DNA from: Bacteroidota bacterium
GTDB taxonomy: Bacteria; Bacteroidota; Ignavibacteria; Ignavibacteriales; Melioribacteraceae
Assembly: GCA_021820065.1 (NCBI GenBank)
Contig: JAKAEE010000004.1
Location: 1 to 33,341 of the forward strand
DNA: 33,341 nucleotides
Direction: 5' to 3'
A model generated the notes under the pieces. The model was not told the DNA's origin. It did not search any database and worked only from the letters and a program-made list of their open reading frames with translations. The translations under genes and the position numbers were made by a program. Shown here piece by piece: positions 1-8,845 of the stretch. The first letter of the stretch is position 1; every line of letters starts with the position of its first letter.

Positions 1-1
1 A

Positions 2-1189
2 GAAGATAACTACGCCGCTGCTTTGGAATGGATGGAAGGTTTAGGCGTTGATATTACAAGCAGTTCGCTTGGTTACAGCGAGTTTGATCCGGGGCAGACT
101 TCATATACTTATGCCGACATGAATGGAGAAACTACAATTGTTGCTAAAGCTGCAAATCTTGCATTTGAAAGAGGAGTTACAACTTTTTCTGCTGCCGGTA
201 ACGAAGGTAATAATGCCTGGCATTATGTAGTTTCACCCGGCGACGCGCCGAATATGATAACAGTTGGTGCCGTTGGTAAAAATAATCTCTTAGCTTCGTT
301 CAGCAGCCGCGGTCCAACTTCCGATGGAAGAATTAAACCGGAAGTTTGTGCTATGGGAATTTCCGACGTGAGCGCTTGGGCTGGAACTACGAGTTACAGC
401 ACGGGAAGCGGAACATCGTTTGCAACACCAATTGCTGCGGGAGTAGGCGCTTTGCTGAAATCCGTTTATCCGTATTTAACAAACCGCCAGATCAGAAAAA
501 CATTTATGGAATGCGGAGACCGGGTTTCTTCTCCAGATAATAATTACGGCTACGGTTTGATTTCTGCTGCAAGAGTAGTTGCTTTTCCGAATCTCAGTTC
601 TAATAGCAACATTTTCAATCTGAACAAAATATTTATTAACTCAAATGGCGTTAACTCTCAAACGGTGGTGTTGAAATACAAAATAGGAAACAGCTTAGTA
701 CAGTCAGTCTCTATGAATTATGACGGCAAATTAAAATATAATTATAGTCTTCCACTTGCGACAGGCGGAGATTCGGTTAAGTTTTATTTTCAATACCAAA
801 CCAAAAGCAGTGCAATCGTTAGAGAACCATCTGTTGGGGCTTATGTTTTCACCTACGGTGATCTATTAATTGAATACGATCCAACAAAGACACTTGTAGA
901 ACAAATACCAACCGATTATTTGCTAGTTCAAAATTATCCGAATCCGTTTAATCTTGGTACCCGGATTGAGTTTTACTCGCCGGTTAATTCGCAAGCCGAC
1001 GTCAGAATTTACAATTCGCTTGGCCAGTCAGTACGAACGCTTTTTGGTGGGCAAGCGGTTTCTGGCAAAAATTCTTTGCTTTGGGATGGGCGAAACGATA
1101 ACGGGCAAGTTGTTGCAAGCGGTCCATATTTTTACGTCTTGAAGATACATGGTAATGTGCTTGCGAAGAAAATGATTCTTCTGAAATAA
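2..1189 (+). CDS. Subtilisin-like S8 serine protease with T9SS sorting tail (5' truncated)
   Basis: C-terminal part of a secreted subtilase; the reading frame is open to the left edge, so the N-terminus, with the catalytic Asp and His, lies outside the window. The TTG at 23 is only an internal Leu codon. Visible are the oxyanion-hole segment AAGNEGNNA, the FSSRGP motif and the catalytic-Ser block SGTSFATPIAAG, all typical of S8 peptidases. A beta-rich linker follows. The last ~85 residues form a type IX secretion sorting domain: it opens with QNYPNPFN, has a central DVRIYNSLGQSVRTL strand pair and WDGRNDNGQ, and ends in a basic KKMILLK. In T9SS bacteria such tails direct export across the outer membrane and are then removed or used for anchoring (family knowledge). 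The QNYPNPFN form is common in Ignavibacteria-like genomes. The O-methyltransferase gene starts 11 nt downstream. Confidence 0.93.
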   Translation, partial: EDNYAAALEWMEGLGVDITSSSLGYSEFDPGQTSYTYADMNGETTIVAKAANLAFERGVTTFSAAGNEGNNAWHYVVSPGDAPNMITVGAVGKNNLLASFSSRGPTSDGRIKPEVCAMGISDVSAWAGTTSYSTGSGTSFATPIAAGVGALLKSVYPYLTNRQIRKTFMECGDRVSSPDNNYGYGLISAARVVAFPNLSSNSNIFNLNKIFINSNGVNSQTVVLKYKIGNSLVQSVSMNYDGKLKYNYSLPLATGGDSVKFYFQYQTKSSAIVREPSVGAYVFTYGDLLIEYDPTKTLVEQIPTDYLLVQNYPNPFNLGTRIEFYSPVNSQADVRIYNSLGQSVRTLFGGQAVSGKNSLLWDGRNDNGQVVASGPYFYVLKIHGNVLAKKMILLK

Positions 1190-1200
1190 GAAAAGTTGGC

Positions 1201-1842
1201 ATGCCAGACATTATCCGCGCGGAACAAATTGAATACTTAAGAAAACTGAGATTGCCGGAAGACCCGTTGATCTTAGAAATGGAAGACTTTGCTGCCGCTA
1301 ATAAAGTTCCAATACTTGATTGGAAATCTTCCGAGTTTCTGGAACAAATGATTTCAACCAAAAAACCGAAAGATGTATTGGAGATTGGAACTGCAATCGG
1401 TTACTCATCAATAAGAATAGCAAGACGGCTGCGCAAAAATGCATCTTTGGATACAATTGAAAAAAGTAAACCCAATATCAAATTGGCAAAAGGTTTTATT
1501 AAGAGAGCGAAACTCGGATCGGTAATTAACATTATTGAAGGCGATGCGCTGAAAGTTATGCCGCGGTTAGATAAAGTTTACGACTTTCTTTTTCTTGACG
1601 CCGATAAACAAGATTATGAAAAACTATTTCTGCTTTCGTTAATGATTCTAAAAAAAGGCGGAGTCATTTTTGTCGATAACCTCTTGTGGAAAGGTTATGC
1701 CGCTGCAAAGTCAGTCCCAACTGAATATCAGAATTCTACAAGCATAATCCGCGAATTCAACACCACATTTCTAAACAGCACGGCAATTAAGTCCGCCATT
1801 ATTCCGATTGGCGACGGCATAGGCATTGGAATCAAAGTCTAA
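1201..1842 (+). CDS. SAM-dependent O-methyltransferase (COMT/TrmR-like family)
   Basis: A 213-residue class I methyltransferase of the O-methyltransferase family 3 type. The SAM-binding motif I is DVLEIGTAIGYSSIRIA (about residues 60-76). The metal/substrate block is FLFLDADKQDY, and the post-motif segment is VIFVDNLLWKG. This Asp/Asp-Asn arrangement belongs to catechol-O-methyltransferase-like enzymes. Its best-studied bacterial relative, Bacillus YrrM/TrmR, methylates 5-hydroxyuridine in tRNA wobble positions. A small-molecule substrate cannot be excluded, so I give no symbol. The length fits the family (about 210-220). It starts 11 nt after the protease stop; the following small gene starts 2 nt after its own stop, so those two are probably cotranscribed. 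Confidence 0.87.
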   Translation: MPDIIRAEQIEYLRKLRLPEDPLILEMEDFAAANKVPILDWKSSEFLEQMISTKKPKDVLEIGTAIGYSSIRIARRLRKNASLDTIEKSKPNIKLAKGFIKRAKLGSVINIIEGDALKVMPRLDKVYDFLFLDADKQDYEKLFLLSLMILKKGGVIFVDNLLWKGYAAAKSVPTEYQNSTSIIREFNTTFLNSTAIKSAIIPIGDGIGIGIKV

Positions 1843-1844
1843 CA

Positions 1845-2261
1845 TTGGTTAAGACATCGGAAATATTGAACGCAGTTGATCAACTTTGCGGCGGAAGGAT
1901 AAATTTCCGCGATGACCTGGAAAGACTGATTGACCTTGCCGCTTCCAAAAACAAAATGCCGCTTCTGGAAGAAATATCTTTCAATGCAAAGTTTTCTGCT
2001 GGACTTCTAAATGTTGTTCAAAAGAAAAACAGTACTGTTGATGAGGAATATTTTATGAAAGCTGTTGAGGAATACACTCAAGTCATTGAAAAGATTAAGA
2101 ATTTGCTGAGGGACATGATCTCATCTGATTCGGAGTTTATACAATCTGTTTTTGCAGAAAAATATTTTCAACTTTCGCAGCAGTCGCTTTCCAACCTGAA
2201 TCTTCTTTGTGCGGATTTGAGCTATCTTAAACTTTACTTCAACGATGTGAAGAATAAATAG
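1845..2261 (+). CDS. Small helical protein of unknown function
   Basis: I do not recognise this 138-residue protein. The proposed start is TTG at 1845, 2 nt after the methyltransferase stop, which suggests translational coupling; no upstream ATG fits. The sequence is almost entirely amphipathic and helix-forming with no Gly/Pro-rich turns after residue 40. It has no signal peptide or membrane segment, and only two Cys (in GCG-free surroundings, no CxxC). The C-terminal half (QLSQQSLSNLNLLCADLSYLKLYF) is heptad-like, consistent with a helical bundle. The stop is followed by the Rrf2 terminator region on the opposite strand, so the two units converge. A real gene is supported by the tight spacing and by the absence of a better frame. 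The function is unknown. Confidence 0.6.
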   Translation: MVKTSEILNAVDQLCGGRINFRDDLERLIDLAASKNKMPLLEEISFNAKFSAGLLNVVQKKNSTVDEEYFMKAVEEYTQVIEKIKNLLRDMISSDSEFIQSVFAEKYFQLSQQSLSNLNLLCADLSYLKLYFNDVKNK

Positions 2262-2285
2262 TCCGCTGGTTCGAATCATATTTTT

Positions 2286-2321
2286 AAAAAGAAAAGAGCT
2301 TGAAAGAAATCTTCCAAGCTC
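2286..2321 (-). terminator. Rho-independent terminator of the Rrf2-type regulator
   Basis: Arms GAGCTTG (2296-2302) and CAAGCTC (2315-2321) are exact reverse complements. After one mismatch the stem continues with AAG/CTT around an AAAT loop. Read on the minus strand, the stem is followed by TTTTCTTTTT (2295-2286), a good U-tract. It lies 24 nt beyond the regulator stop codon. The plus strand has no U-tract after the stem, so this terminates minus-strand transcription. Confidence 0.78.
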
Positions 2322-2344
2322 CATGCAAACTGAACCGTAATTAA

Positions 2345-2773
2345 TTACTTTACTCTTTTTAAGGTCTCCGAATATTTTTCTGCAACTTCTTGTACTGATT
2401 TGCTGGAAATGAGATTGTAAATTCGATTTCTTAAATCTGCCCATTCCTCATGAAGCGGACAAGGATTTTCATCAGAACATTCTTTCAATCCGGTGACACA
2501 TTTCAAATTAATAACCGGACCCTCGACACGTTCAACAATTTCCAGAATCGAACTCTTCTTTGCGAGTTCTGTTATTTTGAATCCGCCGCCCCTACCTTTG
2601 AATGAATCCACGTATCCGTATTTAGCCATTCGTTGTAAAATTTTTGCTAAATAGTGTGCAGGTATGTCTTCGCTCTTTGCAATTTCAGAAGACATGATCA
2701 AGCTATCTTTGGATTGGCGTGCCAAGAAGAGTATTGCTCTTATTGCGTATTCACCGGTTTTGGTATAAATCAT
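2345..2773 (-). CDS. Rrf2 family transcriptional regulator, probably Fe-S containing
   Basis: A 142-residue Rrf2 protein of normal family length. The N-terminus MIYTKTGEYAIRAILFLAR begins the winged helix. The recognition-helix region contains IPAHYLAKILQRM (about 37-49), and the wing is GRGGGFKI (60-67). Three cysteines, C92, C99 and C105, sit in the segment following the winged helix; C105 is followed by PLHEEW. IscR and NsrR bind a 2Fe-2S or 4Fe-4S cluster through three Cys at nearly the same positions, so a redox- or NO-sensing Fe-S cluster is likely here (family inference). No iron-sulfur assembly genes are adjacent, so the regulon cannot be told from context. It is transcribed alone from the AT-rich 2774-2901 region and ends at a hairpin terminator. 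Autoregulation is common in the family, but I could not recognise an operator. Confidence 0.92.
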   Translation of the reverse strand: MIYTKTGEYAIRAILFLARQSKDSLIMSSEIAKSEDIPAHYLAKILQRMAKYGYVDSFKGRGGGFKITELAKKSSILEIVERVEGPVINLKCVTGLKECSDENPCPLHEEWADLRNRIYNLISSKSVQEVAEKYSETLKRVK

Positions 2774-2901
2774 TTAAGACCTCAAAGATTTATTTTGGTT
2801 AATGTATTATCTAAGACTTACGGGAGCCTCTTATCCTTAAATAAAAATAAGTAAATCGGAATGTTTTGTCAATATTAATTCCAAGGTTAAGTAACAAAAA
2901 C

Positions 2902-3534
2902 TTACTTTTTGATGTATTCAAAACTCTTTTTCAAATCGATGTTTATTCCGGTTTGATGAAGCGAGTCTCTTTCTCCGTTAATTTTTTTTACCTGATCGAT
3001 AGGGACTAGACATTCTATCTTTGGCGCGGGCTCATATAACGAATTGCGAATCAAAGCTGAGTACTTGGAGATAATATGATGAACCGTTTTGGATTGATCA
3101 AACCGGTAACTTATTTCGGTGTGCTGATACAATTGTTTTTCGATTATTGACGACAAATTTAAGTTTTGAAGTGACGCTTCGTAATAAGCTTTACCCAACG
3201 GACCAACGCCAAGCTTTGTGCCTCCAAAATATCTTACGACGACTGTAACAAGGTTAGTTAACTCGAAATGGTTTTGCGCATTGTAAATTCGGATTCCGGC
3301 GGTTCCGTTCGGTTCGCCGTCATCGGAATATTTGAATTGTCCGTCAACAAACTTGTATGAATAGCAGTGATGAGTTGCATCATAATATTTTTTCCGAATT
3401 AAATTTAGAAAAGTATTGGCTTCGGCTTCGTTTTCAGCCGGTTTGGAGATCGAAAGAAATGTTGAACCTTTCTCTTTTAATCTGAACTCGGACTCAGATT
3501 CAACTGTTTTGATAGTAGAAGGAAGTTTCAGCAT
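2902..3534 (-). CDS. yigZ: YigZ/IMPACT (UPF0029) family protein
   Basis: A 210-residue protein with the two-part YigZ architecture. The N-terminal UPF0029/IMPACT domain carries KYYDATHHCYSY (about 49-60), SDDGEPNGTAG (69-79) and VVRYFGGTKLGVGPLGKAYYE, the family's most conserved block. A less conserved C-terminal DUF1949-like domain follows. Eukaryotic IMPACT modulates translation control through GCN1. Bacterial YigZ proteins are of uncertain function, so no reaction is claimed. The gene is divergent from uvrA across 79 nt, and its 3' end faces the regulator promoter region. The ATG start gives the normal full length and an ordinary soluble N-terminus. Confidence 0.93.
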   Translation of the reverse strand: MLKLPSTIKTVESESEFRLKEKGSTFLSISKPAENEAEANTFLNLIRKKYYDATHHCYSYKFVDGQFKYSDDGEPNGTAGIRIYNAQNHFELTNLVTVVVRYFGGTKLGVGPLGKAYYEASLQNLNLSSIIEKQLYQHTEISYRFDQSKTVHHIISKYSALIRNSLYEPAPKIECLVPIDQVKKINGERDSLHQTGINIDLKKSFEYIKK

Positions 3535-3613
3535 AATTTTTTATATCAATAAAAATTGATTTTAGCTCACGCAATTCTTAGAATAACCTTTCGAACTGCA
3601 GAAATTTATCTAA

Positions 3614-6445
3614 ATGGAATCTACAAATAAAATAATAATAAAAGGCGCACGCGAACACAATCTGAAGAATATTGATCTCGAAATTCCGCGAGACTCGTTT
3701 GTTGTAATAACCGGTTTGTCCGGGAGCGGAAAATCGTCGTTAGCATTCGATACGATTTATGCCGAAGGACAGCGCCGATATATCGAATCCCTTTCAGCTT
3801 ACGCTCGCCAATTCCTCGGTGTTCTTGAAAAACCGGACGTTGATCTTATAGAAGGTTTAAGTCCGGCGATTTCAATTGAACAAAAATCTACTCACGGAAA
3901 TCCACGTTCTACGGTCGGTACTGTCACGGAAATATATGATTACTTAAGACTGCTGTACGCGCGCGTTGGAACGGTTCATTGTTATAATTGCGGAAGACCG
4001 GTTGAAAAACAGTCAACAGATCAAATCATTGATTCTATCATTGAAAAGTTTCCCGAAAAAAGAGTAATGATTTTAGCGCCTGTTGTGAGAGGACGAAAAG
4101 GACATTACCGCGAACTCTTTCAAGAAATTTTAGCGGATGGATTCGTGCGTGTCCGCATCGATGGCGAAATTACCGAACTTGCTGAATCGTTAAAAGCTGA
4201 TCGGTACAAGACTCATGATATTGAAATAGTCGTTGACCGGATAAAGGTAAATGAAAAAGCGCGGCACAGAATTACAGAATCGATTGAAGTTGCGTTGAAT
4301 TACGGAAACGGCAACATAATGGTGAACGATGGAGGCGAAGACTACAATTACAGCCGCAACTTTGCATGTGCCCATTGCGGAATCGGTTTTCCTGAACTTG
4401 CGCCGAATTCATTTTCATTCAATTCGCCGTACGGTTCTTGTCCGGATTGCGATGGACTTGGTGAAAAAAAGGAACTGGATATAAATCTGATCATTCCGGA
4501 TTGGGATAAATCGATTAATGAAGAAGGACTGGCACCGATTGGCAAGCCGCGCAGTGTTTGGTTTTTCAATCAGCTTGAAGTCATATCACAAAAATTTAAT
4601 TTTAACTACGACACTCCTTTAAGAAATCTTTCTAAAGAACAGCTTGATGTTTTAATGAACGGTACGAAAGAAAAAATTCCGTTTACTTACACTTACAGCG
4701 GCGGTAAGACCGTAACGTACATGCACAAGTTCAACGGGTTGATTAATTACATCAAGCATTATTACGACAATACTTCTTCCAACAAAATCCGTGAATGGGC
4801 TGAATCGTTCATGAATACATTAACGTGTTCCACTTGCAACGGAGGAAGGTTAAAGAAGGAATCACTTTCGGTAACAATAAATGATTTGAACATTACAAGT
4901 ACTACGTCGCTTTCAATCGAAAAAGCGAAAACTTTTTTCTCTGCGCTCAAATTAAAACCGCGCGAAGCAATTATTGCTCGCCAAGTTCTGAAAGAAATTA
5001 ACTCGCGATTGGAATTTCTGCTGAACGTCGGTTTGGATTATCTAACCCTTGATCGTTCAGCGAGAACACTTTCAGGCGGAGAGTCACAACGAATCAGATT
5101 GGCGACGCAGATCGGTTCACAATTAGCGGGAGTACTTTATGTTTTAGATGAACCGAGCATCGGGCTTCATCAAGCGGATAACATAAAATTGATTAACTCG
5201 CTCAAAGATCTTCGCGACCTTGGGAACACAGTGATAGTTGTTGAACATGACCGCGAGACAATCGAGAGCTCAGATTACATCGTTGATCTTGGACCGCGCG
5301 CCGGCGAACACGGCGGCGAAGTCTGCATTCACGGTGATACTGAAGGAATAGTAAATTCAAAAAACGGTGAGCAGTCGCTAACGTTAGACTATTTAAGAAA
5401 TAAAAAGCGGATCGAGTTCAAACCGGAAAGAAGAAAAGGTAACGGCAAATTCATCGAGCTTATCGGCGCTAATGGAAACAATCTTAAAGATGTTAAATTG
5501 AAAATTCCGCTTGGTACTTTTACTTCGATTGCCGGTGTAAGCGGTTCGGGAAAATCATCTCTTATAAATGAAACGCTCGTGAAAATTTTGATGAAAAAGA
5601 TTTATGATTCCAAAGTTGTTCCGTTGCCTTACGAAAAAATAATGGGTCTTGAGAACATAGATAAGATAATAGAGATCGATCAATCGCCGATTGGCAGAAC
5701 GCCGCGCTCGAATCCCGCAACGTACACGGGATTGTTTACACACATCCGTGATTTGTTTGCACTGCTGCCGGAATCGAAAATGCGCGGATACACACCGGGA
5801 AGGTTCAGTTTTAATGTTTCCGGCGGCAGATGCGACGAATGTGAGGGGGACGGACTGAAAAAAATTGAGATGAATTTTCTTCCCGATGTTTACGTTTTGT
5901 GCGAGGTTTGTAACGGCAAACGTTACAACCGTGAGACACTGGAAATTTTGTACAAAACAAAATCTATTTCCGATGTTTTGGAAATGCGTGTTGAGGATGC
6001 GGTCAATTTCTTCGAAGACCTTCCGGCGCTTCAAAGAAAAATAAAAGCAATTAATGATGTCGGTCTTGGTTATATTAAGTTAGGTCAGCAGGCAACAACT
6101 CTTTCCGGCGGCGAGGCGCAGCGCGTTAAACTGGCAACGGAGTTAAGCAAAGTTGGAACCGGTAAGACAATTTACATCCTTGATGAACCTACAACCGGTT
6201 TGCATTTTGAAGATGTAAACATTTTATTGAAAGTGTTGAATCAGTTGGTTGATAAAGGCAACACCGTAATAGTTGTTGAACATAATCTAGACGTTATTAA
6301 AGTTGCCGATTATGTAGTTGATCTTGGTCCAGGAGGCGGAGAGCACGGCGGGAATATAATCGCTACCGGTACTCCGGAAGAGATCGCGGAGAATAGTAAA
6401 AGCATTACCGGAAAGTTTTTGAAGAAAGAATTGAAAAGGAAATAG
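3614..6445 (+). CDS. uvrA: Excinuclease ABC subunit A
   Basis: Full-length UvrA (943 residues), the damage-recognition ATPase of nucleotide excision repair that loads UvrB. Both ABC modules are intact: Walker [10 protein letters not shown] at 34-42 and GVSGSGKSS at about 641-649; signatures LSGGE at 486-490 and 830-834; Walker [14 protein letters not shown] and [12 protein letters not shown]. Zinc modules are visible as CAHC...CPDC (about 253-282) and CDEC...CEVC in the second half; an additional CYNC pair lies near residue 122. The ATG at 3614 gives the standard N-terminus. A stop codon merges into AGGAG, the ribosome site of the next gene, so uvrA leads an operon with the AhpD-like gene and aminohydrolase. 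No canonical LexA box was recognised in the 79-nt divergent upstream region. Its partner uvrC lies about 19 kb away on the other strand. Confidence 0.98.
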   Translation: MESTNKIIIKGAREHNLKNIDLEIPRDSFVVITGLSGSGKSSLAFDTIYAEGQRRYIESLSAYARQFLGVLEKPDVDLIEGLSPAISIEQKSTHGNPRSTVGTVTEIYDYLRLLYARVGTVHCYNCGRPVEKQSTDQIIDSIIEKFPEKRVMILAPVVRGRKGHYRELFQEILADGFVRVRIDGEITELAESLKADRYKTHDIEIVVDRIKVNEKARHRITESIEVALNYGNGNIMVNDGGEDYNYSRNFACAHCGIGFPELAPNSFSFNSPYGSCPDCDGLGEKKELDINLIIPDWDKSINEEGLAPIGKPRSVWFFNQLEVISQKFNFNYDTPLRNLSKEQLDVLMNGTKEKIPFTYTYSGGKTVTYMHKFNGLINYIKHYYDNTSSNKIREWAESFMNTLTCSTCNGGRLKKESLSVTINDLNITSTTSLSIEKAKTFFSALKLKPREAIIARQVLKEINSRLEFLLNVGLDYLTLDRSARTLSGGESQRIRLATQIGSQLAGVLYVLDEPSIGLHQADNIKLINSLKDLRDLGNTVIVVEHDRETIESSDYIVDLGPRAGEHGGEVCIHGDTEGIVNSKNGEQSLTLDYLRNKKRIEFKPERRKGNGKFIELIGANGNNLKDVKLKIPLGTFTSIAGVSGSGKSSLINETLVKILMKKIYDSKVVPLPYEKIMGLENIDKIIEIDQSPIGRTPRSNPATYTGLFTHIRDLFALLPESKMRGYTPGRFSFNVSGGRCDECEGDGLKKIEMNFLPDVYVLCEVCNGKRYNRETLEILYKTKSISDVLEMRVEDAVNFFEDLPALQRKIKAINDVGLGYIKLGQQATTLSGGEAQRVKLATELSKVGTGKTIYILDEPTTGLHFEDVNILLKVLNQLVDKGNTVIVVEHNLDVIKVADYVVDLGPGGGEHGGNIIATGTPEEIAENSKSITGKFLKKELKRK

Positions 6446-6453
6446 GAGATAAA

Positions 6454-6810
6454 ATGAAATCGACCGTAAATGAATTTAGAACTTACCGAGCAGAAATGAA
6501 TGAAAGAATTTTAAACTCCGGTTTCAGAGACTTCAATAAATTTTTTGCACTCGATAACAAAGCTTATGTTGACGGCGCCTTGAACGCCAAGACGAAAGAA
6601 CTGATGGGGCTTGCCGTTTCGATGGCATTGCGATGCAACGACTGCATTCTGTATCACATCGATAGGTCGATTCAAGAAGGGGCGACACAACAGGAACTGT
6701 ACGAAACATTTAACGTTGCACTTATTGTCGGCGGGTCGATTGTGATTCCTCACCTGAGGTATGCCGTCGAAAAAATGGATGAAATTTTTGCCGAGAAAAA
6801 TAAAAAATGA
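6454..6810 (+). CDS. Carboxymuconolactone decarboxylase/AhpD-like protein
   Basis: A 118-residue single-domain CMD-fold protein. The motif C61-N-D-C64-x3-H68 (CNDCILYH) is the redox/proton-relay signature of AhpD-type alkylhydroperoxidases, so peroxide-linked disulfide chemistry is more likely than lactone decarboxylation (inference). The preceding segment TKELMGLAVSMALR and the following EGATQQELYET are typical of the family. A strong AGGAG Shine-Dalgarno at 6444-6448 overlaps the uvrA stop. The next gene's ATG overlaps this gene's stop by 4 nt (ATGA), so the three genes are very probably translated from one message. Nothing else nearby encodes an AhpC peroxiredoxin partner. Confidence 0.92.
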   Translation: MKSTVNEFRTYRAEMNERILNSGFRDFNKFFALDNKAYVDGALNAKTKELMGLAVSMALRCNDCILYHIDRSIQEGATQQELYETFNVALIVGGSIVIPHLRYAVEKMDEIFAEKNKK

Positions 6811-8168
6811 AGCGTAAACTTTTAATAGCTAACCAAATCGTAACAGCAGATGCTAAGAACACCGTACTTCGAAACCATGCAGTTGAAATTATTGATGGAA
6901 AAATTGAAAGAATCGTTTTACTTAAAGATGTAAATGTTTCCAATTACAATGGCGAAGTTCTAGATTATTCCCGTTACACGCTGATACCCGGATTTGTTCA
7001 AACACACATTCATCTTTGTCAAACTTTGTTTCGCGGTTTGGCGGATGATATGGAATTGCTCGACTGGCTTCAGAAAAGAATTTTTCCTTTCGAAAATGCT
7101 CACACAAAAAACTCTCTTCGCATTTCGGTGCGACTCGGTTTGCATGATTTGCTCTCCGGCGGCACCACAACAATTTTGGATATGGGAACCCTTCGTCATC
7201 AAGAAGTGATATTTGAAGAGTTGAACTGGAGCGGCGTTCGTGCGTTTGCCGGTAATTGCATGATGGATCAAAACGAACTGTATTCTTCATTCCGGGAAAC
7301 AACTGATTGGAATCTGAAAACCGCGCATGATTTTGCTAAGTCCTATCATGACTCGAACGGCGGAAAAGTTAAGTTTGGTTTTGCCCCGCGGTTTGTTTTA
7401 TCATGCACGGAAAAACTTCTCAAAGAAACCAAGGAGATGATGAAAGATTTTCCCGGATCAATTTTCCATACACATTCTTCGGAAAACCAAAAAGAAGTTG
7501 AGACTGTTAGAAAATTAACCGGAAAAGAAAATATAGAGTACTTCAATTCAATCGGAGTGCTCGATTCACATACAGTACTGGCTCACTGCATCCATTTGAA
7601 TGACAGTGAAATTAAATCGCTTAAAAATAATTCCGTGCGCGTAGCCCATTGCCCGTCGTCAAACCTGAAACTCGGTTCTGGAATTGCGAACGTTCCGCGA
7701 TTTATCAAAGAAGGAATTTCAGTTTCACTTGGTGCAGACGGCGCGCCGTGCAACAACACATTGAGCGCCTTCACCGAAATGCGCCATGCTGCATTAATTC
7801 AGAAACCGATCCACGGACCGACTGCGATGGATGCGTTAACGGTTTTTCGTTTGGCAACTATCGAAGGCGCGAAAGCTCTTCACGTCGAAAATGAAGTTGG
7901 AAGTATTGAAGTCGGCAAGAAGGCGGATTTGGTTTTGCTCGATCTTGAAAAAGCAGATCAGCCGATTCAAGGAATTAACGCTCAAGGGCTTTCTGAAGAT
8001 GAACGGATTTATTCTGCCATTGTATATTCTGCTTCAAAAGAAAATGTTAAAGCCGTGTTGAGCTACGGAAAATTGGTTTCTGAAAACGGCAACTGTTTAT
8101 TGTACGATGAGAATGAACTTGTGTCGGAAGGCAAACAAGAATTGAACGAATTGTTAAAACGAATTTAG
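6807..8168 (+). CDS. COG0402 amidohydrolase, adenosine-derivative deaminase-like (MTA/SAH/5'-deoxyadenosine)
   Basis: A 453-residue metal-dependent aminohydrolase. Metal and catalytic positions are visible: H67-x-H69 (QTHIHLCQTLFRG), H223 and E226 in HTHSSENQKEVE, H260 (AHC) and D311 in GADGAPCNN. QTLFRGLADDMELLDWL and VAHCPSSNLKLGSG are characteristic of the MtaD/TrzA branch, whose biochemically known members deaminate 5'-methylthioadenosine, S-adenosylhomocysteine or 5'-deoxyadenosine; older annotations call them N-ethylammeline chlorohydrolases. The exact substrate cannot be set from sequence, so no symbol is given. The start ATG overlaps the previous stop (ATGA). rdgB follows 39 nt later, so a producer of inosine-type compounds neighbours a hydrolase of ITP/XTP. 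Confidence 0.9.
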   Translation: MKRKLLIANQIVTADAKNTVLRNHAVEIIDGKIERIVLLKDVNVSNYNGEVLDYSRYTLIPGFVQTHIHLCQTLFRGLADDMELLDWLQKRIFPFENAHTKNSLRISVRLGLHDLLSGGTTTILDMGTLRHQEVIFEELNWSGVRAFAGNCMMDQNELYSSFRETTDWNLKTAHDFAKSYHDSNGGKVKFGFAPRFVLSCTEKLLKETKEMMKDFPGSIFHTHSSENQKEVETVRKLTGKENIEYFNSIGVLDSHTVLAHCIHLNDSEIKSLKNNSVRVAHCPSSNLKLGSGIANVPRFIKEGISVSLGADGAPCNNTLSAFTEMRHAALIQKPIHGPTAMDALTVFRLATIEGAKALHVENEVGSIEVGKKADLVLLDLEKADQPIQGINAQGLSEDERIYSAIVYSASKENVKAVLSYGKLVSENGNCLLYDENELVSEGKQELNELLKRI

Positions 8169-8171
8169 CTG

Positions 8172-8194
8172 ACCTCCCTCTCACAGGGGGTGGT
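8172..8194 (+). promoter_or_regulatory. Imperfect hairpin covering the purine-rich leader of rdgB
   Basis: ACCTCCCTCT (8172-8181) pairs with AGGGGGTGGT (8185-8194), with one T-T mismatch, two G-T pairs and a CAC loop. The 3' arm holds the only Shine-Dalgarno-like G-run before the rdgB ATG at 8208. It might modulate rdgB translation or be a small repeat relic. No U-tract follows, so it is not a normal terminator. Confidence 0.4.
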
Positions 8195-8207
8195 TAAACA
8201 TCAAATC

Positions 8208-8801
8208 ATGAAAATAATATTTGCTACGCAGAACAAAGGAAAAGCTGAAGAAGTAAAAGCATTATTTGCAGACTCGCCGTTCAAAATAATTTCTCTCTAT
8301 GACCTCGGCAACAATATAGACATTCCGGAAACGGGCGCAACATTTCAAGAGAACGCTCACATAAAAGCAAAGACGATTTATAAAATTTACAATGTCCCGG
8401 TTATTGCTGACGATTCCGGTTTGGCGATCGAACAACTTGACGGAAGACCCGGTGTGTACTCTGCACGTTACGCCGGAGAGAAATGCTCTTACAACGATAA
8501 CAATATAAAAGTTATAGGCGAGCTTAAAGGTTTTCCGGAACCGCATCGAGCAAAGTTTATTAGCTATGTAGTTTTCTACGACGGCAAAAACGAAATTGAA
8601 GTTGTTGGTGAATTGAACGGTCGCATCATAAAAGAACCGCGCGGTAAAAACGGGTTTGGTTACGATCCCATTTTTATTCCTGACGGATTCGACAAGACAA
8701 TTTCGGAATTAGAACTTGATGAGAAAAATAAAATTAGTCACCGGGCAAAATCAATCGCCCAAATGAAAGAGCAGTTAATGAAACTTCATGAGCGTAAATA
8801 A
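8208..8801 (+). CDS. rdgB: RdgB/HAM1 XTP/dITP pyrophosphatase
   Basis: Hydrolyses ITP, dITP and XTP to monophosphates, keeping deaminated purines out of nucleic acids. From ATG 8208 the protein is 197 residues, the usual HAM1 length. Motifs in order: FATQNKGKAEEV (5-16), VIADDSGLAIEQL with the catalytic Asp pair, GRPGVYSARYAGE, GKNGFGYDPIF and SHRAKSIAQM near the C-terminus, which matches the family SHRxxA ending. An in-frame GTG at 8190 would add six residues that the family lacks, so I chose the ATG even though its spacing to the G-rich stretch is long (about 14 nt). It follows the aminohydrolase by 39 nt. Confidence 0.95.
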   Translation: MKIIFATQNKGKAEEVKALFADSPFKIISLYDLGNNIDIPETGATFQENAHIKAKTIYKIYNVPVIADDSGLAIEQLDGRPGVYSARYAGEKCSYNDNNIKVIGELKGFPEPHRAKFISYVVFYDGKNEIEVVGELNGRIIKEPRGKNGFGYDPIFIPDGFDKTISELELDEKNKISHRAKSIAQMKEQLMKLHERK

Positions 8802-8845
8802 ATTCGACATCATTCTTACGGCGAAAAATTTTTTCTCTTGAAGCT

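Noticed and set aside
2262..2280. GGTTCGAATC resembling a tRNA T-loop, possibly a tRNA 3' remnant or attachment site
   Set aside because: The bases flanking it cannot form a T-stem, and no acceptor or other tRNA part is nearby; ten bases can occur by chance.
3545..3560. ATCAAT-AAAA-ATTGAT inverted repeat in the yigZ/uvrA divergent region as a LexA-like operator
   Set aside because: It matches neither the CTG-N10-CAG nor the GAAC-N4-GTTC LexA patterns, and in AT-rich DNA a 6-bp repeat is weak evidence.
5555..6034. 159-residue open frame on the minus strand inside uvrA
   Set aside because: It is antisense to conserved UvrA sequence including the second zinc module, has no recognisable domain and no ribosome site.
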